Below the pieces are notes generated by a model. That model worked only from the letters and a program-made list of their open reading frames with translations. It did no database searches and had not been told where the DNA came from. A stretch of 64,000 nt of DNA from Rhodococcus marinonascens NBRC 14363 (GTDB taxonomy: Bacteria > Actinomycetota > Actinomycetes > Mycobacteriales > Mycobacteriaceae). Positions 1 through 11,400 of this stretch are shown piece by piece (position 1 is the stretch's first letter; each line of letters starts with the position of its first letter). A program made the position numbers and the translations under genes. Location: positions 1-64,000 of the forward strand of contig NZ_BCXB01000016.1 in assembly GCF_001894885.1 (NCBI RefSeq). Reading direction: 5' to 3'.

Positions 1-2440
1 ACTGCGCACCCGCGAGACACAACTCGCCCGCCACCCCCACCGGCACCGGCCGCAACCGCCCGTCGAGCACGAACGCCCCGGTGTTCCACACCGGTGCCCC
101 GATCGGCACCGTCGCCGTGTCCGCGTCGGTGACCTCGTAATAGGTCACGTCCACCGACGCCTCGGTCGGACCGTAAAGGTTGTGCACCTCGACACCAGGC
201 ACCAGTGCCCGCATCCTCGACGCCGTCTGCGCCGGCAACGCCTCTCCCGACGCGAACACCCTCCGCAGGCTCGTGCACTGCGCCGCCGCCTGCTCAGCGA
301 GGAAAACCGCCAACATCGACGGCACGAAATGCACGGTAGTGACCGACTGCTCACCGATCACCCGCCCGAGGTAGACCGGATCGCGGTGCCCACTGGGCTC
401 GGCGATCACCAACCTCGCTCCGGTCTGCAACGGCCAGAACAACTCCCACACCGACACGTCGAACGTAACCGGTGTCTTCTGCAGCACCACATCGTCGCAC
501 CCGAGCTGGTACTGCCCCTGCATCCACGCCAGACGATTGACGATCGCCGCGTGTGTCACCCCCACGCCTTTCGGTCGACCCGTCGACCCGGACGTGAAAA
601 TTACATACGCCGTGTTCTCCGGGCGCAGCGGCGCCAACCGGTCACCATCGCGCACCGGACCGGCCGCAAGCCCGGACACATCCAGGGTGTCCACATCGAC
701 GAGCGGAACGCCCGCGGGCATCACCACCCGATCCGTGGTGGTGGTCAACACCAGCACCGGATCAACCGTGCCCACCACGTATCCGATGCGTTCGGCGGGC
801 AGGTCCGGGTCGATCGGCACATACGCCCCGCCCGCCTTGATCACCGCATAAATCCCCACCAGCAGATCCACACTGCGTTGTAACACCACCCCCACCAACG
901 ATTCCGGGCCCACACCCGCCGAGATCAAATACCGGGCCAACCGGTTGGCGCGGGCATCGAACTCCGTGTACGACAGTGTCGTCCCGTCGAAGGTGATCGC
1001 CGGTGCATCCGGTGTCCGGGCGACCTGCGCGTCGAACAACCCCGCCAACGTCGCCGCCGGCACCTCATGGTCGGTCGCGTTCCACGTGGTAACCACCCAT
1101 TCTCGCTCCCCCGGCGCGAGAATCTCAACATCACCGACCACAGCCTCGGCGTCCCGGGCCACGGCCTCGAGAATCCGGACGAACCGCCCGGCGAACCGGG
1201 TCACCGTCCCACGATCGAACACCCCCGGCTGATATCGCAGACTCAGCCGCAGTCGTGGTTCGAGAATCGACAGCAGCGTGATCGGATAGTGCGTGGCGTC
1301 GCGGGCATCGAGTGCGGTCACCCGCATGCCCCCGATGTCGGTGGTCTCGTCCAACCCGGAAGTGTCGATCGGGTACGACTCGAACACCGAGAGGGTGTCG
1401 AACAGAGTGCCCAGACCCGCCCGCGACTGGATCTCACCGAGACCGAGGTGGTGATGGTCGAGCAGAGTGGCCTGCTCCTCCTGCAGGCGGGCGAGCAGTC
1501 CGGCGAACGTCTCGTCCGAGTCCACCCGCACTCGCACCGGCACGGTGTTGATAAACAGTCCCAGCATGTTCTCCACGCCGGACAGTTGCGGCGGACGACC
1601 CGAGACGGTGGCGCCGAAGACCACGTCGTCGCGGGAGAGTAACCGGGACAACAGCACCCCCCACGCCGCCTGCACCACCGTGTTCATCGTGACCCCGACC
1701 CGCTCCACTACCGTGGTCATCCCGTCTAGCACCGCGGCAGGCAATTCAACATCGATTTCATGGGGCACACCGTAATGAGCCGTCGACGCCCGCGGTGCCA
1801 GCAGCGTCGGCTCCTCGAACCCGTCCAGCGCCAGTTCCCATGCCTGGGCCGACACGTCCGAGTCGCGGTTCGCCACCCAGTCCAGATACGTGCGGTACGA
1901 GGATGGCTCCGGCAGACCGGCCGTAGCGCCGTCATCCGCGTAGCGCACCAGCAACTCACGCACCAACAGAGGCATCGACCAGCCGTCGAGGATGATGTGA
2001 TGATTCGTGATCACGAGCACGTATCGCTCCGGCGCGGTGCAGACCAGCGTCAGTCGCAGCAGCGGCGGGGTGTCGAGGCCGAACCGGGCGCTGCGGTCCT
2101 CGTCGAGAAGCCGCGTCAATTCCGCGTCGACGGCCGACCCGTGGCCGGTCAGATCCACCTCCTGGCACGGCACCTCCACTCCATCGACCACCAGCTGCGC
2201 CGGCACCCCGTCGTCGTCATAGACGAACGCGGACCGCAGATTCGGATGACCGGCCAGCAGTCCGGCCGCGGCGGAACGCAGACGGCCGGCGTCGACCGCA
2301 CCCTCGAGGTTTATCCGCAGTTGCGCCGTATACACATCCACCGACGCCGCCAGAGACGCGTGGAACAGCAACCCCGATTGCAACGGCGACAACGACCACA
2401 CGTCCTGCAGCGCCGGGAACCGCTCCTCCCAGCGCTCGAT
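1..2440 (-). other. NRPS module 4: C and start of A, serine-type pocket
   Basis: The C domain opens with [11 protein letters not shown] and has HHIILDG at 2002-1982. It directly follows an E domain and the opening motif is of the kind that accepts a D-residue donor. The A domain has [10 protein letters not shown] near 585 and pocket residues D-V-W-H-F-S-L-V-D, again serine. The window ends inside the A domain, after NLYGPTEAS. Confidence 0.85.
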
Positions 2441-5400
2441 CTGCCGCTGGCTCGCCGATACCAGCGGAACGTCGGACGGTGTCAGCCCGCCGGTACCCGG
2501 CCGTGACGTGTGCGCGGCGAGTCCTTCGAGGGCGCGGCGCCACAGATCCGCCAACGCCGCAACCTGGGCCTCGTCGAGCACCCCAGCCGGAAATGCGAAC
2601 GTCGCCCTGAGACGCGGTCCTTCGGCGTTGTCGTCGACGACTGCGTTGATATCGATCACGGACGCAACCGGCATGTCGGGGTTCTGGGTTCCACCGAGCT
2701 CACCGCTGCCCTCCACCGGCAGCCAGTCCGTCGTTCCTCCCGTGGTGGCCACTCGGCCCAGATAGTTGAAACTCACCTGCGGAGAGGGGAATCGGCGCAG
2801 GGCCGCCGATGTGTCCCCGTCCAGGTACCGCAGCATTCCGAACCCGATCCCGTGGTCCGGGATCGCGAGCAACTGCTCTTTGACGGTCTTGATTGCCTCC
2901 CCGGCCGCGCGGCCTCCCGCCACGGCGGCGTCGACATCGATTCCGGTGAGATCCAACCGTGTCGGATACAGGGTGGTGAACCAACCGACAGTGCGGGACA
3001 GATCCGCTCCGGCGACGACGTGCTCCTCGCGGCCGTGCCCCTCGAGGTTGATCAGCGCGTCCGAAATGTCGGCGCCCTGTTCCCGCCGCCAGGCGATCAG
3101 TGCGAGTGTCAGTGCGGTCAGCAACCCGTCTCCGACACTTCCGTGGAAGGCTTTCGGAAGCGTGGTGAGCAGTGCGCCGGTCACGCTCGGCGACACTTCG
3201 ACGGTGACGGTACCGACGGTCGCGTCGACGTCGGTTGCGGGATCGAGTGGGCGCGAACCGATCAGCGGGTCCGAGCCGTCGAGGGTCTTCTCCCACAGTT
3301 CGAGTTCGTGCGTACGGTGCCGCACGACGTCGCACAAGCCGTGCGACCACCGCCGCATCGACGTTCCGACTTCCGGCAGAGCAGGAATCGAACCGGACTG
3401 GAGTTGGCTGCACGCCGACGCGAGATCTGAGATGAGAATGCGCCACGAGACAGCATCGACCGCGAGGTGATGCACCACCACGAGCAGCCGCCCGACGTCG
3501 TTCGGGACGTCGAACCAGACCATCCGCACCATGTCGGCAGTAGCCGGATCCAGGTGGTCGGCAGCAGCATCGAGTTCTGCGGTCGCCAGCGCGGTGAAGT
3601 CGTCTCCGTCCACCGTATCGATCGGCACCCGGCGGACCAGTGCTGGCGCCAGCACCGATCCGGGCGGCAGCACTTCCATGCCCTGCTGCCTGTCGTCTGC
3701 AGTGGACAGTCGCGCGCGCAACATGTCGTGCCGGTCGAGTACTGCCTCGACGGCTCGACCGAGGACCTCGTGGGTCAGTCCGGCGGGAGCTACCAGTAAC
3801 AGCGCCTGGGAAAACCTATCGAGCCGTCCGCCGCTACGCTCGAGCATCCATCGCGTGACGGGCGTCAGCGGTGAGGGGCCGACACCACCGCCCGGCAACT
3901 CTTCGAGCGCGACCGCGTCGATATCGTCGAATCGCGCCGACTCGGCGAGACCAGCGACAGTTCTGCATTCGAATACGTTGCGGGGCGACAGGATTACGCC
4001 GGCGGCTTTCGCCCGGGCCACCAACTGTATCGACATGATGCTGTCGCCGCCGAGGGCGAAGAACGAGTCGTCCGCGCCCACCGAGTCCAGTCCGAGCACC
4101 TCCTCGAACAGTCCGGCGAGAAGCACCTCGGTCTCGGTTCGCGGCGGCCGACTTCCGGGCACTGCAGCCGCGAAGTCGGGCGCTGGAAGCGCCGTGCGGT
4201 CGACCTTCCCGTGGACCGTCAGTGGGAGCGCCTCGAGTATCACCAGCGCCGACGGCACCATGTATGACGCCAACCGTCCACCGATGAAGCCGAGGACGGC
4301 GCTCGTATCGAGCGTCACACCGGATTCGGGCACCAGGTAACCGATCAGCCGATCGGCGCCGCCGTCCTCGTTCCACACACTCGTCACGGCTTGAGCCACG
4401 TTGTCGTGGGCGAGCAGAGCCGACTCGACCTCACCGAGTTCGATACGGAAGCCCCTGATCTTCACCTGGGAATCGGTGCGCCCGAGATATTCCAACTGAC
4501 CGTCGATTGTCCAGCGCACCCGATCGCCGGTGCGATACATCCGACTTCCCGCCGGGCCGAAGGGATCGGGAACGAAGCGTTCCGCTGTCAGCGGGAAGCG
4601 CCGCTGGTAGCCGCGCGCGAGGGCAGGACCTGCGAGATACAACTCCCCTGCAACACCCGCCGGCACCGGCTGCAGTCGCGAGTCCAGCACGACTTCCGCG
4701 AAACCGAGAGTGGGCGTGCCGATTGTGACCGGACTCCCCGGCACCAACGAGGCACTGATGCTCGACACGACCGTCACTTCGGTCGGCCCGTATGCGTTGA
4801 ACATTCGTCGGCCCGGCGCCCACCGTGCGACCAGTTCGGGGGGACACGCCTCCCCTCCAGTCACCACACACTCGAGGCCGGTGAGACCGACAGGATCAAT
4901 CGACGCGAGCGCTACCGGAGTGGCGAAGCAATGGGTGACCCGTTCGGCTTCCAGTAGCTGCGCCAACTCGACCCCGCCGTACACGGACGGCGGGGCGATC
5001 ACCATCGTGGCCGACGAGCCGACCGCCAGCAGCAGTTCGAGAATGGAGGCGTCGAAGCTCGGCGACGCGAAGTGCAGTGTTCTGGACTCCGCCGTGGTCG
5101 CGAACGTGTCCTTTTCCTGCGCTACGAAGTTCGACAGCCCACGATGGGTGACCGCCACACCCTTGGGCCGGCCCGTCGACCCTGAGGTGTAGATCAGGTA
5201 GGCCGGGTTGTCGACGCGCACCATCGATATCCGCTCGTCATCGGTGACCGCCGTCGCCGGGTAGTTCGACAGCCTGTCGTCGAAGTCCGGTTCGTCGAGC
5301 ACCAGGCACTGTGCCGCGGCGGGGAGTGCGGAACGATGCGCCGAGGTTGTCACACTCCACACGGCACCGGAGTCGGTGAGCATGTATTCGATCCGCGCAG

Positions 5401-8400
5401 CCGGATGACCCGGATCGACAGGAAGGAAGGCTGCACCCGACTTGGCGACCGCCCAAACGGCCAGAACGGATTCCAAGGATCGCGGCACGCACAGTGCGAC
5501 GACAGATTCCGGGCCGACACCGTCCGCGATCAACATGCGGGCCAGTTGGTTCGAGCGCCTGTCGAGGTCGCCGTACCGGACCTCACGCCCTTCGAAGACC
5601 AACGCGACGGCATCCGGATCGCTCGCGGCCGCCTCCGCCAATAGATCCGGCAGCGTGCGGGTCGCCATTGCGGCACCGCCCGGCACCGGAATCAGTTCGG
5701 CACGCTCGCGGGCGTCGAGGATGTCGATGTCTCCCACCCGGGCGCCGGGGTCGGCGGTGACCGCCGCGAGGATGGTTGAGAACCGTTTCGCGAACCCGGT
5801 CGCCGTACTCTCGTCGAAGAGATCGGTCGCGTAGCCAAGCCCCGCGGTGATACCTGTCGGGTTGCCTTCGATGTCCACGTTCCTGGCCAAAGAGAACTGC
5901 AGGTCGAAGTTGGTGGTGTCGATCGCGAGATCGACACTCCGAATCTGCAGGTCGGGCAGTTCCAGCGTGGGGCGCTCGATGTCCTGGAACTCCAACATCA
6001 CCTGGAAAAGCGGCGAGTACGCCGTCGACCGGGAAGGACTCAGCACCTCCACCACCCGTTCGAACGGGACTTCCGCATGGGTGAAGGCGCCCAGATCGGC
6101 TTCCCGAACGCCGTCCAGCAACTCGGCAAACGTGGCGCCCCCGTCAACGTGGGTGCGCAAGACCAGCGTGTTGACGAACATGCCCACCACGTCGTCGAGT
6201 GCGCGCTCACCACGACCGGCGACCGGCGTCCCGATGGGGATATCATCCGAACCGCTCAGTCGTGCCAGCAGGATCGCCAACGCGGCATGCAAAATCATGA
6301 ACACCGTCGTATTGTGTTGTCGCGCAATGGACAGCACCCCGGCATGAACCTCGGGACCGATCACGAACTCGACGCGACCCCCATGTAGTGAACGGACCGC
6401 GGGGCGGGGACGGTCAGCAGGAAACTCCAGCACTTCGGGCAGGTCCGACAGCGTCGCGGTCCAGTAGGCCAGCTGTCGCGAAATCAAGGACGACTCATCG
6501 GATTCCGAGCCCAACCACTCACGCTGCCACAGCGTGTAGTCGGCGTACTGCACTTCCAGCGGCGCCCAATCCGGTGCCGAACCGTGCACTCGCGACACGT
6601 ACGCGTCCATGACGTCGCGGGCCAGAGGCGCCATCGAGAAACCGTCGGCTGCGATATGGTGCACCACCACCGCGAGCACGTGCACGTCCTCGTCGAGGCT
6701 GAACAGGTGCGCACGCAAAGGGACCTGCTCCGTCACGTCGAACCCTGCGGACAGTACTCGCAGACATTGTTCGCGGAGTTCGGCATCACCCGACACGCCG
6801 ATCGGAGCGAGATCAGGCGCTACGCTCGTCGCAGGCAAGATCACCTGGCGCGGTCCGTCGGCGGTAAGTGGAAAGACAGTGCGCACGGCCTCGTGCCGAT
6901 CGATGACGTCGGCAACTGCCGCACGGAGTGCATTCACGTCGAGTCGGCCCTCGAGCCTCAACGCGAACGCGACGTTGTACGCGCTCGAAGAAGTGTCGAA
7001 CTGGTTGATGAACCACATGCGCTGCTGAGGCAGCGACACCGGCACTTCCGCAGTACCTTCCCTCGGCTTCAGCGGCGGCCGGGATTCCAACCCTTCCTCC
7101 GACTCCGCCAGCGCCGCCAGGCCCGCCACGGTGGGCGCGTCGAACACGCCGCGAAGATCTATCCGGTCTCCGACAGCCGCATTGATCCGCGCCACCAACC
7201 GGGTGGCGATCAGCGAGTTGCCACCGAGGGTGAAGAAGTTGTCTTCCACACCCACCCTCGCGATTCCGAGCAGGTCGGCGACAACAGCGGCCACGATCTC
7301 TTCGATCGGACTCCGTGGTGCTATGAATCCCACCGCGGCGGACCCGAAATCGGGTGCAGGTAGTGCTTTCCGATCGAGTTTGCCGCTCGCGTTCACCGGG
7401 AGTTCGGCGAGCACGACCACCACCGAGGGCACCAAGTACCCGGGCAGCACCGGCGCGGCGTCCCCGAGGACGACCCGCCCGTCCACCACCGCCCCATCGG
7501 CCGGCACCACATACGCGGCGATGTAGTCGTCGCCGGTCGGCCCGTCACTGCGGACTACGACCACCGCCTGGGCTATGTTCTCATTCCGCAACAAGGCGGC
7601 CTCGATATCCCCCGGCTCGATCCGTTGACCACGCAACTTGACCTGGAAGTCGGTGCGGCCGAGGTACTCGAGCTCGCCGGCGGCATTCCACGACACCAGA
7701 TCACCGGTTCGATACATTCGGTCACCCGTTGCACCGAACGGATTCGCCACGAAACGTTCGGCCGTCAAATCCGGCCGCGACACGTACTCCCGCGCCAGCT
7801 GCACACCCGCGAGGTACAACTCAGCCGCCACACCCACCGGCACAGGCCGCAGCCGTGCGTCGAGCACAAGTAGTCGCGTATTCCACACCGGCGCACCGAT
7901 CGGCACTCGGACCGTGTCCGCGTCCGTAAACTCATGGAACGTCACGTCCACAGCGGCCTCGGTCGGACCGTAGAGGTTGTGCATCCCGACACCGGGCACC
8001 AGCGCCCGCATACTCGACGCCGTCTGCGCGGGCAACACCTCACCGGAGGCGAACACCCATCGCAGGCTCGTGCACCCCGCCGCCGCCCGCTCGGCAGTGA
8101 ACACCGCCAACATGGACGGCACGAAATGCACTGCCGTCACCGAATGCTCGGTGATCGCTCCCGCCAGATACTGCGGATCACGGTGACCTTCCGGCGGCGC
8201 AACCACCACCCGGGCGCCCACCTGCATCGGCCAGAACAATTCCCACACCGACACGTCGAACGTAACCGGTGTCTTCTGCAGCACCACATCGTCGCACCCG
8301 AGCTGGTACTGCCCCTGCATCCACGCCAGACGATTGACGATCGCCGCGTGTGTCACCCCCACGCCTTTCGGTCGACCCGTCGACCCGGACGTGAAAATTA

Positions 8401-11400
8401 CATACGCCGTGTTCTCCGGGCGCAGCGGCGCCAACCGGTCACCGTCCCGCACCGGACCAGCGGACAGCGCGGACACATCCAGGGTGTCGAGGTCGAGAAC
8501 CGGGATCTCGCCCGGCACGTCGAACCCCTGTGGTCCGCCGGTCAGCACACACGCCGGTGAGGACATCTCGAGGACGTGTGCGATGCGCTCGGCGGGCTGG
8601 TTCGGGTCGATCGGCACGTACCCGCCCCCCGCCTTGATCACCGCATAGATCGCCACCAGCAGATCCGTGCTACGGCGAATCTGCACCCCCACCAGCGACT
8701 CCGGAGCCACGCCCGTCGAGATCAGATATCGGGCCAGCCGATTCGCACGGGCATCGAACTCGGCGTACGTCAGCACCGTCCCGTCGAAGGTGACCGCCGG
8801 TGCGTCGGGTGTGCAGGCGACCTGAACGTCGAACAACGCTGCCAGGGTGGTGCTCGGCACCTCGTGCACCGTCGAGTTCCAGGTATCGACCACCAACTCC
8901 CGCTCACCCGGCCCGAGAACCGTGACGTCACCGACCGGCACACCCGGCTCGGCGACCACACTCTCCAGGATCCGGACGAACCGCTCCCCGAACCCCACCA
9001 CCGTCGCCCGGTCGAACACGTCCGACGCAAACGTGAACGATGCCGAGATTCCCGCGGCGGCACCCGCCTCGTCATACCGCTCCGCGAGCGTCAATTGCAG
9101 ATCGAACTTGGACACAGCGGATTCGACCTCGACGATCTCCACCGACAGTCCTGGAAACTCCACATGGGCGGGCGCCGTGTTCTGGAACTCCAGCAAGACT
9201 TGGAACAGCGGTGAATACGCGGTCGAGCGACTCGGCGCGAGTGCATCTACTACGCTCTCGAAGGGCACCTCCGTATGATCGAACGCCGCCAGATCCACCT
9301 CGCGGGCGTGGGAAAGCACCTGGGCGAACGTCGCGTCAGGCTCCACCGCCGTCCTCAATACCAGCGTGTTGACGAGCATCCCCACGAGGTCATCGAGTGC
9401 TTCCTCACCACGCCCCCCGATCGGCGTCCCGATCGCAATGTCCCCGGACCCGCTCAACCGCGCCGATAACACCGCCAGCGCCGCGTGCATCACCATGAAC
9501 ACCGTGGAATCGTGTTGCCGCGCGAGCAGGAGAAGTTCCCGATGCAATTCCGCAGACACCGAGAACGATGTGGTCCCACCCTGCAACGATCTCTCCGCCG
9601 GCCTGGGTCGATCCAGCGGAAGGTCTATCGTATCGGGGAGACCGGACAGCGCCTGCTTCCAGTACTTCAACTGCGCCGACATCAGGCTGTCGGGATCCCG
9701 GTCACCGCCGAGGACGGCCCTCTGCCACAGGCTGTAGTCGGCGTACTGCACTGGAAGCGGGAGCCAATCCGGCGCCTGCTGCCGCACCCGCGCCGCATAC
9801 GCGACCGTCAGATCACGGGCCAGTGGCGCCAGCGACCCCCCGTCCGCTGAAATATGGTGAACCACCAACATCAGAACGTGCTCGCCCCTGCCGGTCCGGA
9901 ACACCGCACCACGTACGGGCACCCCTACGCTCACATCGAAGCCCTGAGCGCACAGTTCCACGATCCGGTCGCGCAACGCCTCCTCGCCCCCGACGGCCCT
10001 CGATGCCAGATCCGGAACCACCTGCGCGGGCGGAACGATCACTTGATACGGTCCGTCCACCGACGCCGGATACACGGTGCGAAGCGATTCGTGTCGTTCG
10101 ATGACATCCCCCATCGCCGCCCGGAGCGCCTCCACATCGAGACTTCCTGACAAGCGAATCGTCATCGGAATGTTGTATGCCGGCGACGTGGTGTCGAACT
10201 GGTTGACGAACCACATACGCTGCTGTGCAAGCGAAAGCGGAATTCGATCCGGACGCATCTGTGCCACCAGGTTCGGGCGGTAGGTGCGATTGGTGTCAGC
10301 GCGCTCGATCCGCTCCGCCAACGATTCCACGGTCGGCGCCTCGAACAGGGTCCGCACACCGATATCGACGCCCAGTGCGGCATTGACACGCGAGATCACC
10401 CTGGTCGCAACCAGCGAATTTCCTCCGAGATCGAAGAAACTGCTATCGAGACTGATTCGTTCCACACCCAGGACATCCGCAAACACCCGCGCAACTGCCT
10501 GCTCCACCGGATTGACGGGAGCACGAAATTCGGTTCCCGTCGAGAGGAACTCTGGTGCCGGCAACGCTTGACGATTGATCTTCCCCGCCGGGGTCATCGG
10601 TATCTCGTCCAGTACCACGATCGCAGCCGGCACCATGTACGTCGGCAATCGTTCTCCGGCGTAGTCCTTCAGTTCGGCAGTCGCGAGCCGCTGCCCCGCT
10701 GTCGGCAGAACGTACGACACGAGCACCGCATCGCCGGAGGGCGCCGTTCGCGCCACCGTCAATGCAGTCCTCACGCGCGGATGAGCGTGCAGGACCGTGT
10801 CGATCTCACCTAGCTCGATGCGGAAGCCGCGTACCTTCACCTGAAAATCGCTGCGGCCCAGGTACTCGAGTGTGCGATCGGTTCGCCACCGCACCACATC
10901 ACCCGTTCGGTACATCCGATCGCCAGGCGCCCCGAGGGGGTCGGCCACGAACCGTTCCGCAGTCAACGCGGTCTTGCCGTGATACCCCCGCGCCAGGGCG
11001 TTGCCCGAGAGATACAGCTCCCCGGCCACGCCCACCGGTACCGGTTTCAATCGCGCATCGAGTACGACCTCGTGGAATCCGCTGAGCGGACCGCCCAATG
11101 TGATGGCTCCGGCCGGTGCGATCGGTTCACTGATGTTCGACATGACGGTTGCCTCGGTCGGCCCGTACGCCTGGAAAAGCCTACGGCCGGGCGCCCACCG
11201 TTTCACCAGTTCCGGCGGGCACGCCTCGCCGCCGGTCACCACGTCCTGAAAGTCGGAGAGCCCGTCCGGCTCGATCGATCCGAGCGCAGCAGTAGCGATG
11301 AATCCGTGGGTGACTCGCTCAGTTTTCAGGAGCCGGGACAACTCGGCGCCGCCGTAGATCGTCGGCGGAACAATCACCATGGTTGCTCCGGCACCGAACG

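Noticed and set aside
182-3470. Many plus-strand open frames across the NRPS region
   Set aside because: They are frames opposite a single long minus-strand NRPS frame; they are Arg/Pro/His-rich, without domains, and arise from high GC third positions.
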